From Buxus sempervirens (lineage: Eukaryota > Streptophyta > Magnoliopsida > Buxales > Buxaceae), in contig OX387183.1 of the NCBI GenBank assembly GCA_947561395.2, positions 58,511,915-58,575,914 on the forward strand: DNA of 64,000 nucleotides, given 5' to 3'. Below are positions 1 to 12,000 of this stretch, one piece after another; positions within the stretch are counted from its first letter, which is position 1, and every line of letters starts with the position of its first letter. A model generated the notes under the pieces. It had not been told where the DNA came from. It saw only the letters and a program-made list of their open reading frames with translations, and made no database searches. A program made the position numbers and the translations under genes.

Positions 1-111
1 TCAGCTAGCTCTTGCTTCGAACATGAAACTGACGTGGTACTCCAATTCGAAGGGACTGGTAGATCAAACTTGGACATTGTTATAGAGAAGGGATGTCAAA
101 CTAGATTATAG
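1..111 (+). CDS. Possible 3'-terminal coding fragment, unidentified
   Basis: Frame 1 is open from the window edge for 36 codons and ends in TAG at 109-111. The peptide has a balanced, protein-like composition (acidic and hydrophobic residues mixed, with a VVLQFEG-type beta-strand pattern), unlike the AT-rich DNA that follows. I do not recognise the family. It could be the last exon of a plus-strand gene lying to the left, or chance: an open frame of this length is not significant by itself. Confidence 0.25.
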   Translation, partial: SASSCFEHETDVVLQFEGTGRSNLDIVIEKGCQTRL

Positions 112-1185
112 GCTGAATGGGACAGCAGAATTAATTGCTTTTAAGAATCTACTAATTCTCAATTCTTAAAAACTGATTCCCTTGTAATGTTATTCATGCT
201 AAAGTTACACCACCTATACTTGAGTCTTAATTTGACTTATTTGTAAAGACTTTTAATTTCAAGACTTCTCTCCAGAACTCCAGTTTTAAATCCAAGCCAT
301 ACCCTAGTTATCTATAATTTAGGGACTGTCACTTGTGATGAAAAATGCCTTGGTCTACCATCATGGAAATGTGTGTTTTAAGTAGAGTGCGGTCCCTTTT
401 TGCCAAAAAAAAACCTGAAGGTTAGATCTATTGCCAATCCACTCCTGTTGGGAAGTTTCAACGAGACCTGCATTGATCCTAATTATTTTTTTTAATAAAT
501 ATATTTGTCCAAATTATTTCATGATTAAAGCAAAAAGATAGAGATTCATAGCTTTAATATAAAACTTATAATCACTAGGAATGCATTTGTGTCGATATTG
601 ACTTCTCGTCATTGTTAATACCCTATAAGTACTCCCTCGTACATATTTTTAAGTAACTAATTCAATGCATCTGATTAAAATTATTTTCTACCATAAAAAT
701 TGCTAATTAGATTAATGATAATAAAAAGAAGGGTGAGAGACAACGGAAAAGATGTAATGGCATAAGAATGATTGGGACTAGTATATTAATAGATAACTGA
801 CAGTTAAAAAAATTACAGCAAATTGATATCAAACCATTAAATCCAGGTTTCAATTTATCTCAAATATTGTGAAACATGTAATGTTAAAACATTCGAATGA
901 TTTGATTCAGTAATTGGGCCAAGTGTGGTGAAATGTCCTTCAATAAGACAGGTCTTTCAATAGAGTTATGCACGGCACAAACAGTATGGAAATCCAGGAT
1001 CACTGAACGGATGTTACTCAGAGATATAACCTTGATTTTTAAGGGAATAAATATTAATAAAGTAAAACCTTACCTCATTGAACTGGGTATGGAAAACTGT
1101 ACACGTTTAGAATTTCTCTCAGTTCTTCTGACTACAATAAGTCAGCACAGAGGCCTTCCAATGCTGAAAGATAATTCATGCGGCC
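112..1185. other. Intergenic, no gene seen
   Basis: AT-rich sequence between the possible upstream gene end and the stop codon of the PPR gene. It should contain the 3' UTR of the minus-strand PPR gene. A 96-codon open frame at 933-1223 has no recognisable family and overlaps the PPR 3' end, so it is not called. Confidence 0.5.
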
Positions 1186-3144
1186 TTACCAATAATCCCC
1201 ACATGAACAAACCCCATTTCTGAAATGGTGAAAGCGATTCACATCTCTAACAAAAATTTCCCTATTTGTAAACTTGGAAATGAACTTCGTGACAGAATGG
1301 CAATCCTCACAAAGCCTCAGGTTCTTTGTAATACGGATGGCTTCGCCATTACTGCTATTGATGAGCCCAAAGGCAACTGCCAGTTTTTCACTGTGGCCTA
1401 AGACAATACGTTCCTTCTCCTCCTTATCAAGATCATAAAGCACAACCTTCGTATCTGGTACATAACCCTTTTCCTTCATTTCCAGCGACAACTGAACCAA
1501 CAAAGCATGGAGTTGTTCCATCTGTGGGTTCAACTCATCAACTGAAACAAATGAATAGATCTTATTTTTTACTTCAGTCCAACAGCGGCCGGAGATTTTT
1601 TGAAGCCCCCGAGCTTCAAGGAGAGACTTCACCATTTTTACCTCTTCCCACATCTTAGCTTCCGCATATATATCTGCCAAAAGTACGTAATTCCCTGCAT
1701 TCAAGGGTTCAAGCTCAAAAAGCCGGACACTTGCTCTTTCAGCAAGCTCAACATTGCAATGAATCCTGCATGCACCAAGGAGAGAACCCCAGACTTTGGG
1801 GCCTGGTTCAATCCGCATTTCTTCTATGATCTTGGCAGCTTCATCTAACCGATTAGCACGGCCTAGAAGATCCACCATACAAGCATAGTGCTCTACACTA
1901 GGAACAATCCTGTAATCACGAACCATAGACTCAAAAAACGTTTTCCCTTCCTCGACAAGGCCAACGTGACTGCAAGCTCCCAAAATACTCACAAATGTAA
2001 TTGGACTTGGTGAAATTCCATGATCAATCATCTCTTTGAAAACTTGAATTGCTTCTGTTGCAATCCCGTGAAGTGCATATGCTGAAATCATGGAATTCCA
2101 AGAAACAACATCCCTTCGTTCCATCCCATCAAAGACCAGACGCCCAATTTCCAAACTACCACATTTTGCATACATGGTCACAAGAGCACTGATCACCGGC
2201 AAGATTACATCAAGACCCCTCCTTAGAACATATGCATGCATCAACTTCCCTTGTCCTAAAGCAGCCAGAGACCCACAAGCTTGAATCACGCTGACCATCG
2301 TCACTGAATTTGGAACAAAATCATGGGTCTCAACCATCATTTCACTAAACAACTCTAACGCTTCAAAGGGTCTTCCATTGTTTGCATAGCAAGCAATCAT
2401 GGCAGTCCAAGAAACCACATTTCTCACAGGCATCCCATCAAACACACGACTAGCATATAAAACAAAGCCACATCTTGCGTACATGTCCGACAAAGTGGTC
2501 ATGACGTGAACATGAGTTTCGAACCCATGACGTAAAATATGCCCGTGAATTTCTTTCCCTCTTCGGAGAACTAAAAACAAAGATTCTGCAACGACACAAG
2601 CCTTAAGTATATAGGTGTAAGTGAACCTATCAGATGGAATCCCCATTCCGTTCATCTGACGGTACAGATGGAGAGACTCCTCACCTTGACCCGCCAAGGC
2701 AAGCGCTCTAAAGAGCGCATTCCATACAAATATGGTTCTCTTACGGGTTCTATCAAACACTTCGCGGACATTATCAATTGAGTTAAAATGCGAGTACATG
2801 TTGATGAGCTTGGTAGCGAGAAAGGGATCTTGATCGAACCCATCGTCAACGATGTGCCGGTGCACGGCAAAGCCATCGGAGAGAGAATTCTTATGCGTGC
2901 ATGAGAGGATTAAGAGCTCGTAGGTGTGCTGGGTGGGTTCGGTTTCGCGAGAGAGGATTTGAAGAGCTTGTTTGAGATTGCCTTGTTTGCAGAGAGACTG
3001 AATCAAATGGTTATTGTCGTTAGTGATTGTATTGGAGAGCTGTGAGCAGATATGGACTGATTTTGATGGGAGGAGACGGCTTCGACAGGAGAGTTTAGGC
3101 GAGAAAGACAATTGGAGAGTTGGGGGACTGTGAAGTGCCCACAT
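1186..3144 (-). CDS. CRR2: PLS-DYW pentatricopeptide repeat protein, CRR2-like, chloroplastic
   Basis: Intronless 652-aa protein of the PLS-DYW class, which binds organelle RNA in a sequence-specific way. The N-terminus is Ser/Arg-rich, as in a chloroplast transit peptide. PPR units follow from about residue 45 to 500 with typical signatures (TYELLILSC, VFVWNALFRAL, VVSWTAMIACYANNG, VVSWNSMISAYALHG, ITFVSILGACSHVGLVEEG). E/E+ motifs and a complete DYW domain come next, with zinc-binding HSE and CEDCH motifs, ending in CGDYW. The resemblance to Arabidopsis CHLORORESPIRATORY REDUCTION 2 (At3g46790), needed for rps7-ndhB intergenic RNA processing, runs through the N-terminal QSLCKQGNLKQAL block and is close throughout. 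The ATG at 3144 is the first in frame. It is divergent from the MIZ1-like gene. Orthology is inferred; the DYW and PPR classification is seen directly. Confidence 0.9.
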   Translation of the reverse strand: MWALHSPPTLQLSFSPKLSCRSRLLPSKSVHICSQLSNTITNDNNHLIQSLCKQGNLKQALQILSRETEPTQHTYELLILSCTHKNSLSDGFAVHRHIVDDGFDQDPFLATKLINMYSHFNSIDNVREVFDRTRKRTIFVWNALFRALALAGQGEESLHLYRQMNGMGIPSDRFTYTYILKACVVAESLFLVLRRGKEIHGHILRHGFETHVHVMTTLSDMYARCGFVLYASRVFDGMPVRNVVSWTAMIACYANNGRPFEALELFSEMMVETHDFVPNSVTMVSVIQACGSLAALGQGKLMHAYVLRRGLDVILPVISALVTMYAKCGSLEIGRLVFDGMERRDVVSWNSMISAYALHGIATEAIQVFKEMIDHGISPSPITFVSILGACSHVGLVEEGKTFFESMVRDYRIVPSVEHYACMVDLLGRANRLDEAAKIIEEMRIEPGPKVWGSLLGACRIHCNVELAERASVRLFELEPLNAGNYVLLADIYAEAKMWEEVKMVKSLLEARGLQKISGRCWTEVKNKIYSFVSVDELNPQMEQLHALLVQLSLEMKEKGYVPDTKVVLYDLDKEEKERIVLGHSEKLAVAFGLINSSNGEAIRITKNLRLCEDCHSVTKFISKFTNREIFVRDVNRFHHFRNGVCSCGDYW

Positions 3145-3690
3145 GAGAATTTTCTCTATCGATGGCTTTCGATCTTCGTTTCTCCTCGACTGAGATTTAC
3201 AGGCGCTGTTGAATGTTTATCGTCAACATCAACAAGGTCGACAGACGTGAAGGCTAAGAGCCAAGATCAGGCCTAATCGACCCTTTCTTGCGGCTCACAT
3301 ACAGTAGCACTGATCAGATTCAGGGGTTTACAACCCAGGGTACAGGGGTAATTATGATAAAATGGGAGGGTATCTATGTCTTTTATACGAGCTAACATGG
3401 GCGATCTACCCGATTAAATCGGCCCAGTGAATCGAGTTACTAATTGTATGGTCGTGACTCGTGACGAGACCGAGTTAACTAACTGACTTTCATCGACGAC
3501 TACGAGTTATTAACTGCAAACACAACCCGGTCGTGACTCGTTTGAAGTCGTTTCTCAAACAAATATATATTTGACTCGCCACGCCCATCAGATTGACCGC
3601 CTGCACTCGTTTCTTTGAATTTCCCAGCCACCATTTTTGTTATTCAGCCACCCTTTTTCTTTCTCTCTCTAGCTATACCATCAAGAAGCC
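3145..3690. promoter_or_regulatory. Shared upstream region between divergent PPR and MIZ1-like genes
   Basis: 546 bp separate the two start codons, so promoter and 5' UTR of both genes must lie here unless a UTR is spliced. A TATA-like ATATATAT lies near 3563-3570, about 120 bp before the MIZ1-like ATG. A short word like GTCGTGACTCG recurs near 3450 and 3531. No core promoter for the PPR gene stands out, as is usual for weakly expressed organelle-factor genes. Confidence 0.5.
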
Positions 3691-4407
3691 ATGACGAAAG
3701 TCGACTTTCTCCGTCGATTTCTCCTTCCTTGTTTCTCCAACAACACCACCACTACCTCCACCACTGCCACCACAACCCCAAAGAAACGCTTAAGCACCTC
3801 GCTTAGAGACGACGTTCAAGACGCTCAAGATCATCAAGATAAATCAACAACAACAACAGATGAAGAAGAAAGCATCAGCACCGATCGCATTCCACCTCGC
3901 CCATCGAAATCCATGGTGATCGGTACCATTTACGGTCGCCGACGGGGCCATTTCTGGTTCTGCATCCAACACGATCGTCTAAACACCAAGCCTTACCTCC
4001 TCCTTGAGCTCCCCATACCCACCAACGTTCTTGTCAAAGAAATGCAGAGCGGTCTGGTCCGTATAGCACTTGAGTCTGAACAACCCGACATGGAATCGTT
4101 TCCGCTGCATTCGATACCCATCTGGACCATGTACTGCAATGGACGCAAGGTTGGGTTCGGATTGAGGAGGAAAGCAACGGAGAAGGATCGTCTGATGTTG
4201 AAGACGATGCAGTCGATAACAGTGGGGACGGGCGTCGTTCCGGCCGGGTCGTCGTCGCTGGGAGGAGACGGAGAGATCATGTACATGAGGGCAAGTTACG
4301 AGCGAGTCTTGGGAAGTCCTGACTTCGAGGCGTTTCATCTCATCAACACGGAATCGGATGAGTCGTCGGACCAGGAGTTTAGTGTGTTCTTGTTGAGATC
4401 TCGGTGA
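3691..4407 (+). CDS. MIZU-KUSSEI 1-like protein (DUF617)
   Basis: Intronless 238-aa protein. A low-complexity Thr/Ser- and Asp-rich N-terminus (residues 1-70) precedes the DUF617/MIZ1 domain (about 75-238). Diagnostic blocks are GTIYGRRRGHFWFCIQ, PYLLLELPIPTNVLVKEM, LVRIALES, WTMYCNGRKVGFGLRR, MLKTMQSITVGTGVVP, GEIMYMRASYERVLGSPDFEAFHLIN and a C-terminal EFSVFLLRS. In Arabidopsis MIZ1 is an ER-associated protein required for root hydrotropism; most paralogues are uncharacterised, so only family membership is claimed. The length fits the family. The start is the first ATG, 10 codons before the Leu/Pro stretch. Confidence 0.92.
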   Translation: MTKVDFLRRFLLPCFSNNTTTTSTTATTTPKKRLSTSLRDDVQDAQDHQDKSTTTTDEEESISTDRIPPRPSKSMVIGTIYGRRRGHFWFCIQHDRLNTKPYLLLELPIPTNVLVKEMQSGLVRIALESEQPDMESFPLHSIPIWTMYCNGRKVGFGLRRKATEKDRLMLKTMQSITVGTGVVPAGSSSLGGDGEIMYMRASYERVLGSPDFEAFHLINTESDESSDQEFSVFLLRSR

Positions 4408-5964
4408 TGCAGGAAGCTATGAAGGCATTTATTTTTCTAATTTAAAGGAGAAAAAGAAAAGGGCTTGATTTAATTGGCTGATGCTCGTAGCCAAAAATGG
4501 GATGTCGCATGAGTCTGTATTCTAGTGTCTGTTACATCGAAGTCTTTAAGAAACTAATGCAAATCGAAATGCAATAGAAGGTGACATTTTTCTACATCAT
4601 TTGTATCCTATATTTTACTATGGTGCATGTTGTTCCTCTTTTGTTCATTTTTGCTAACAAATATTATATTTTTTTGCTGGAACTCAAAAACTATGGCTTG
4701 AATGTGCCTTACAAGAAATTAAATAAATAACAGACCCTCTGATAAACGATGTAGAATTAATAATCATGGAAAAATTGTTAATTATGGTTAGGTTTTGGGT
4801 ATTTTGTTCACAAAAATAAATTGCATTTAACATGAATTTTTCCATGCACATACACCTAAAAAATTTTATTTTGCAATTCTCCAAGGGTCGGAGACTCGGA
4901 GTAAGGTATGATTGAAAGTGAAAAGGGTGAAAAACACAAAAAGAAAACACAAACCAGTTTTCCTAAAGTGTTTTGTTACGAAATTTAAGAAGAAGGTGTA
5001 TGTAGAAAGGGAAGATAAATGAAGAGAAAAGTTATAATATATGTTAATGAACTAAACTTCTTAAAGAAATTTAAAGTAGTTCTCACAGATGGAACTCGGG
5101 GTGAATTCCATGGAATTTCTAACCTATAAATGACGAAAACTTATAAAGAACATGTAAATGGAGTAGCTCACCTGGCGCCATGCACGTAGTTAATTGCATG
5201 CATTAATTCAAGTTTCACTGGAGGTCAGAAAGAGGTCATCTGCATCTAGAGGCTTAGGGGAGATCATTGTCCTAACCCAAACCTCAGGATGCAGATTACC
5301 CAATTCTAACCCAATATCGCACTGCCTTGAGAAAGAATAAAATTAGAACAACAGAGGCAGTAGTAGTTAACTAGTTATTGATCGATCGGATATTTTTCTT
5401 TTCTTTTCTTTCCTTTTCTTCTTCCCTTTAACATGGGAAGAGCTTGATGGCCATATGCGTTCGGAGGCTTCATTAATATATACAGTTCATATAAAGTTAG
5501 ATCCGTAATTTTCCAAGCAAATGTTCGCATGGTATAAAGCGAGCGGTGCATAGAATATAGATTACAAAGCCAAGATACGGTGCTTTCAGCCAAATCAAAA
5601 TCTTTGCTCTTCTTCCTTCATCAATCATAGGGTGGAAAGGTTCCTTTCCTTACGTAATTAAAGACCATCGCTTTCGGAAAAATAATTTATTCCCAGACCG
5701 GATACTTACATTGTACCTCGAATCATTCAAAAAACAGGGCATTTCATTGGTGGTACTGGTACATATTAACAAATATCTTGTTTAAAGTTAAAATCATTAT
5801 CTCTTGCTTTCTCTGGAAGACAAGAAATTCTATATTAGCTAATAGCATATCCTTCATTATCGATATTAAAAGTGATCTTTTCTCTCTTTTTTTATTTATT
5901 TTTATTTTATTTTATTTTATTTTATTTGGGGAAAATTAGCTTTTAGTGATACTTTTTCAACATA
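4408..5964. other. Intergenic, 3' flank of MIZ1-like gene
   Basis: AT-rich sequence with no coding signal that I can support. The first 200-300 bp should hold the 3' UTR of the MIZ1-like gene. Homopurine and TTTTA-type simple repeats occur near 5890-5930. Confidence 0.5.
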
Positions 5965-6259
5965 ATTTAGATTCAGTCGGCCAACTCTTGAAAATTGGAA
6001 ATTAGTGATACTTTTTTCAAATAATTGAGATTTAATATCATTTTAGTATTTTACTATTCATAAAGAATTTCTTCTAAAAATACTCTCAAAAAGACTTACA
6101 AACCTCAATTGTACCTAAATGAATGAAAATTTTTTCAAAGTCTTTTGAGAGCATTATCGGAAAAAGTCTTCATGGACAGTAAAATGACATTGAATCCCAA
6201 TTATTTGAAAAAAGTATTATTAATTCCTAATTGTCAAGAATTGACATCTGAATCTAAAT
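5965..6259. mobile_element. Palindromic MITE-like element, about 295 bp
   Basis: Two arms of about 140 bp are inverted copies of each other. ATTTAGATTCAG at 5965-5976 is mirrored by CTGAATCTAAAT at 6248-6259, and ATACTTTTTTCAAATAATTG at 6008-6027 by its near-complement around 6199-6218. The loop lies near 6110-6130. No protein is encoded. A partial second copy of the left tip precedes it at about 5930-5955. A related single arm appears at 29660-29785, so this is a dispersed family. Confidence 0.7.
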
Positions 6260-7339
6260 TCTTTTGCGTATGATTAGAATTGCCAACGAGATGATTAGAA
6301 TTGCTTGCGTACGAGTGATTCGTGTACAAGCTTGTCTTGTCGCCTTGGAATCTCTATTGCTTTATTAACTCAGAAGCTGTACTGAGATTCCATACATAGA
6401 CATCGTTTCACTCCCAAAGATGATGGACGAAAAGACAGCGACGCTTTTAGGTGCTGCATCCTGCTTTAGGGTATGCTATAAGCTTCTCCATCAGCCTTTA
6501 GGGGGTGACAGATTCCATTCTCTCTGGAAATGAAGATGTCCTCCCGGATAAAGGCATGTTTGATCTTATAGAGCTTCTCCATTAGCACCTTACAATCCAC
6601 CTTCCAGATTTATTAAGTTGGTCCCCCAAACACCCCATTAATGTCTGGTGCACTAAACAACTGAAATATCTCGGATGGTTAAGGTGATCTGGTTAAGAAT
6701 GATACCTGAGCGAAGCAATAACACCGTCATTTTCAGTCTAATCATCTTTGTGAAATTCAGGCCTTTATGAAATTCAGGCCCATACAATTTGCACCCCCAA
6801 GTGAGTGGCGAATCGGTGCTTTTGGGCATGTACATGTGCTAGAGTATTGTCATTGGCTTCAACATTCCACAACATGATTTCCAGTATGTTCTTTGCAAAG
6901 GTACAATCCTGAGGATGCCAGCATATAATTAAATGCAATATGCGCAGCATAAAAGTTAGCTAAAATTTGAATTAGTTGCAAGTCTTCCCACAATACCCTA
7001 CTTTGACAGGACCTACACTCGGTTATGAGTCGTATGACTCTATTATGAAAATTTTCAAGTGGGAGATAAACAAAAGAAAGATTTAACTTCCAATTGTCTT
7101 GCTTGGAAATACGTCAAAAGGTAGTGCATTGCTAGCATATCTGTTGAAATATTGTATTCAGGCCCTCTTATATATATAGTTACGCTATCACCTACTAGCT
7201 TAAGCTTTTAAGTGCAATGGTTGTTTAACATGACATCAGTGCCGGATGTCCTGTGTTCAACTCCGGGGCCGGGGGGTTAGTTGCGTCGGTATTTATTTGT
7301 ATATAGAGTGTGTATGCTCTGTGTTTCTCGTGCAAAGTT
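6260..7339. other. Intergenic, degenerate copia-like LTR-junction sequence near the right end
   Basis: No gene is seen. At 7195-7265 a stretch with AGCTTAAGCTTTTAAG followed by ACATGACATCAGTGCCGG resembles the end of a copia-type LTR plus a decayed primer-binding site (intact form TGGTATCAGAGC). This is family resemblance only, with several mismatches. Confidence 0.35.
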
Positions 7340-8060
7340 GCATGTGCACGGGAATGTTGAAATATTGTATCTAGACCTTCTAAACAGGAAAAGAAATCTA
7401 ATGCAAAATTCGCCACTTTATCAGCTGCAACATTCGCATCTCTGTAAATATTCTGATTGGTGATTTGCTCAAAAGACTTGCGGAATTATTTAGCTTCACA
7501 GATTAATAAGGAATCTATCAAAGCTAAGGAACTTGCCAAAGATAGTGTGGCAGAATCCTTTACAAATTGGACTCCAAGATTGCTTCCCTTGATAGCAGGA
7601 GATAATGGTGCAGACACAAAGCAATCCCTGATTTTAGGGAACTTATAGCAATCCTTAACAATAGGAGATAATCTTGTATTTCCTTGTATAAATGATTCAT
7701 TATATATAAAATGGAATGCTCTCTTTCATTGTGTGATAGAGAGCAACACACCAAAATTAAAAAAAGATCAATTCTTTATCTCAGATAGTGTCAGCTATAG
7801 TCCATGGCATATCTTCAGTTTGCCTCTGCATCAGCTTGCAAATAGTGCTTGAATCACATTCCACTTCAACATGGGTTGCTCCTAATGCTTTAGCAAGCTT
7901 AACTCCTTCAAGCATTCCCTTTGCCTCAGCTACCAATGCTTTAGTTTATCCTAGGTAGGTTGCAATTGCTCCCAAAAAGATACCATCGCAGTTTCTGCAG
8001 ATTACTCGACTTGCAGCACCATCAACAATAACTTTCATCCAAAATTTGGTTTCGGTCTTT
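7340..8060 (-). mobile_element. Non-LTR retrotransposon (LINE) RNase H-domain remnant, interrupted by a solo LTR
   Basis: On the minus strand, 8060-7789 translates to an RNase H-like core of the kind found at the C-terminus of plant LINE polyproteins: VDGAASR...GAIATYLG, then a stop, TKALVAEAKGMLEGVKLAKALG and THVEVECDSS, supplying the D...E...D pattern. The C-terminal part, with IYRDANVAADKVANFALD, continues at about 7465-7340. The two parts are separated by the LTR at 7546-7783. An in-frame stop and frame changes show it is dead. Confidence 0.75.
7546..7783 (+). mobile_element. Small solo LTR (238 bp) with 5-bp target duplication GATAG
   Basis: The element begins TGTGGCAG and ends TTATCTCA (TG...CA). 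It is flanked by identical GATAG at 7541-7545 and 7784-7788, the 5-bp duplication expected of LTR-retroelement integration. A TATA-like TTATATATAAAA lies near 7699-7710, as in an LTR promoter. No internal domain is present, so it is a solo LTR left by LTR-LTR recombination. It sits inside the LINE RNase H remnant and is therefore younger than that LINE. The superfamily is probably copia from its small size; this is inference. Strand is assigned from the TATA position. Confidence 0.7.
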
Positions 8061-9005
8061 CCCATTTTATGAAGATCATTTCTCTCTTTGTGTTGACTCC
8101 ATGTTAATCCTTCAAGAGAATAGTTTTAGTGTCCTGTTGCAAAGAGTTAATGGAGGAAAGTGTTATAATAATGGATGGTGATAATGTCAAATCAAGCAAT
8201 ATCTACTCTGTTCTTATATCCGGTAGCTTCAGTTTTCCTCCTTTCATTCTTTCTTTCTCCCTGCATCCTTTTTCCATTTTATCTTTTTTTCTCTGTTCCT
8301 TCCCCTTCAAACGAAGAGGGGAAAAAACAAAGTTCATGGTGAAGCTTGACATATATTTGCTAGAACCATAAACCAAGATAGGAAAAAACAGTAATTTTCC
8401 CTAAATCTTGTCTTCAGGACCAGTACGCAGCTCCTTTACCACATAATCCTTCAGCAATCCCTGCAATTTGCCATGCGTTAGTACCTGTTTCTTGTTTATA
8501 GTTTTAAAACATTGCCCATGATCCTCTTCGTGTGATAGTCCTCTGTTCGCAGACTCGCAGTAGTCCAGGATGAGATAAATAGTAAGCGTTCCATTTATTA
8601 TTTTCAAAGAAAAAAAGATATACCTTCATCAATCATTTATAACATATAAAGAACTCTAAACTGCAATTCAATGTGAATACAAAGAATTATATCACTATGT
8701 AAATAACCAAGGTTCAACGAGCAAACTTTCGTTGACGAAAATGTTGAACAATGAAATCATCAATGAATTTTAATCTGACGGAAGGAAAAGAACCAAATAT
8801 GTTGGAGATGGATACACTTGATTTGATTCACTTGTGCTCTGTACCTATCTATACACTGAAAAATATCGTTTTCTGGCAGCAACTGCAAAATTTACTGCCA
8901 TGACATCCCTAAAGGATACCAGAAAATGAATCCATTTCTACCTAAATAATTCTAACAAAATCTTTCTCCCACATTAGATGGAAAAGGGCATCAGAGAAGC
9001 GTCTA
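8061..9005. other. Intergenic / 3' UTR of the mitochondrial carrier gene
   Basis: No coding sequence is recognised. The right part should include the carrier 3' UTR. A pyrimidine-rich patch lies at 8220-8310. Confidence 0.45.
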
Positions 9006-12000
9006 CTACCCATCAGCAGCTTTCTCCGATAGAAGCAACTTCATTGTCTCGTAAGTCATAAAGACGATGCCAACACTAGGCACAACTTTATAGTATTCTG
9101 GAATAATGCCCCTGTACAATCCACGGAGGCCTTCAGTTCGGACTATGTGCCCAAACGTCCCAAACAGACCTGTCTTGTAGACACGGGCTCTACCACCTGC
9201 CCCTTCTAGCTGCATCCGTCTTCTCACAAGATCCAGAGGAAATGTTGCTGCAAATTATCAAAAAAATGTTAGGCAGAATTCAGGAATACCACAATGCTAG
9301 GCATTACAAGCAAAATGGTTTGTCCTAAAACAGCATGCCACCATTTACTCACTATTAGCCCCCATTCTCATTTTACATCATAAGTACATTCTGGTCAAAT
9401 ATGCAAATGCCAAAAACCTGATTACCGATACCATTGCAAAAACATGGAACTGTTTCATCGCAAGGAAAAACTACTATTAAACTACCAAGCAAGTGAAGTG
9501 ATTCATTGATAGTATCATCTGCCACTTAAACTCATGCCCTCCAAAATCATGTTAAATCTGAAATATCAACATGAAAACTAAATGAAAGCTACATATCAAC
9601 AATAGCAAGATATCATGTAAGTAACAGGGAAACACTTAATATGGTAATGCTCAATGGTATATGAAAATTTTCAAGAAAAGCAAGACCAAGCACAAAAAGG
9701 AGCAAGAGGCCTCAACCCACAAAGATGAGAAGTTAGCAACAAGGAAATAAATGTATAGAGTTTCAACTAAAAATTTTCAGATAAGAAACCACATATAAGG
9801 GACCAAATAACAAACATGAATATAAAAATCAATGGTCCTGTGAAAATTGTTTCAACTTTTAACTACATTGATGGAAATGTGAAAAACACTGAATAACTGT
9901 AGCCCCAGTTGATGCCATGACACACACACCAAAAAAAAAAATCCTCGTGCCAGAATCTCACTGAAACACCGGAAAAGTTTCATGCTGGAGTGAAGCATAT
10001 AGAGTAAGACGGATGGATTAATCACTATTCTGAAAAACCCCTCAAGCTCATCTCTATAGAAAACAGGATTTGGAGTAAAGCATATTATGATTCATCACTA
10101 ATCAATAAATTTTTTGAGAAAGGCAGATTGATTAATGTAAATTGCATCAATTACATTCTGGATCCTAACGAAGAGAAAGATCACCAGAATATTCCAAGGC
10201 CAGAAAAAGGAAAGTGGCACATTTGACACAATTCATGTAACGTTTATGAAAACCATGATTTTTTTTACTCTTCAGAAAAAGTATTTTGTGCATCTTTATG
10301 GTTGTGTAGCTTTTGCATCTAGAAAGGTGAATGAACACTTTCCAAATTCACTATACAAGGTCCTTCACCTTCTTATGCTGTGACTTGCCGGGTAAAGTTA
10401 ATCCATCCTGCCAATAAAATTACTTATATAAAAAGGAGTCCACCTGGGAAGGTCTGAGTCAATTGATATAAACCCAATCCATACACCCATGTCATGTCCC
10501 CACTGGTCGATCTGAGACTTCAATTCAAGGACCATTAGGAAGTAAATGGAAATTGGCAAAGGAATACAAGGTTATATCTTGTCTTACATTCCTCTGCCCC
10601 ACCTCCCCTCCCCACCCATCCTGGAAAGATCATGCATTGCTAGTGCCAAATCACAAAACCAACTGCAATGGTTGGGGCTAAAATTGTTGAAGGAATTCTT
10701 AGGAGACAGAGATATCCTGGGAACGATGAATTTAATGGAAAAGAATGTGATTCTACACTGATTCCTTACAACAACTCCTGCCAGATTAAAATCAATGTGC
10801 AGTCTGAGACTCTGGTCTAGAAATCAATCTGGTTAGGAACTCAGTGCAGAATCCGCATGTCAACCTGTTTATCTGCATCAAAAGCATGGCAAACAGTTGC
10901 AAATTATAAGTGCTCTCCCATTATATTCCAGCATTGCTTATTTCAGGAAATGAAGATATTTCAAATAGAATTCATGAAGGCATGGAAACAAATTTGTTAA
11001 GCATAGCTGCAGTATTCAATGTAACTATGATCCTCTTGTCTTTATCAACATAAGCCAGTTCCCACCAAAGTGGGGTTGGCTATATGAATCTTGTCTCTCC
11101 ATCCCGTTCTATCAAAAATCATATCTTCATTTAATTTACATTTACATAAGTCTTTTTTATTAACTCCATCCATCTCTTTTTAGGTCTTCCTGTGATTTAC
11201 TTATTTAAATACAATGGATAACAGATATGAAGCAAGGAACAACATCCAAAAAAGATGTAGTAAATCCACCCCAAAAAAAATTCCAATCTTCTATCAACAT
11301 GCTCATGGGATATAATTGAATATGCAACAATTATAATCTACATCGGTTCATTAAAAAAAATAACTGGAGGAGAAGACATCTTAGTTTCAAAATTAGGGTA
11401 CAAGGCCAACTCTTTGAAGTAGGTTTTCAAATCACCTACCTGTTGATGATGCAATGCCTGAAAGACTTCCACAAGCAAGGCTGACCAGGACAGTTGAATC
11501 ATGGGGCCTGATGACAGGTTATACAGAATTTTAGTCAAACACCAACTTACAGTTTATATGAAATGGTTGAGATGCAATGTTGTATTCAGAAAAAACCTAT
11601 TTAGTTAAACCAACTAATGAAGCAGTCATCACCTCAATTGTTGCCAATGAGATCTCAAGGTCTCATAAACTGAAAAGCTGATAGCTATATTAGGTCCAAC
11701 ACCCTGCATCACAAAAAAATCACAATTGCTACCAGAATACAGAAATAAACAAGTGCATAAAGAACTAAGAAGATAATCATACCAGTAATGTCGCGCCCAA
11801 ACCTTTGTACAGGCCCAGAAGACCTTCTTCGCTGCTAATGGTACGAAGAGAATGCCAAATTCCTCGGTAGTAGTTCACACTCGTCTACAAAACTTTAAAT
11901 TATGTTAGTGGCGAGTCAAGCCCAAAGATATATAGTAGGTGGCCAAACATCCAAATAAGAAACCAAAAGGAGTTTTTATTTCATTCGACATAAAGAACTT

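Noticed and set aside
933-1223. 96-codon plus-strand open frame
   Set aside because: Overlaps the 3' end of the PPR gene antisense and has no family resemblance.
3979-4338. Antisense open frames over the MIZ1-like gene
   Set aside because: Shadows of the GC-richer coding sequence on the other strand.
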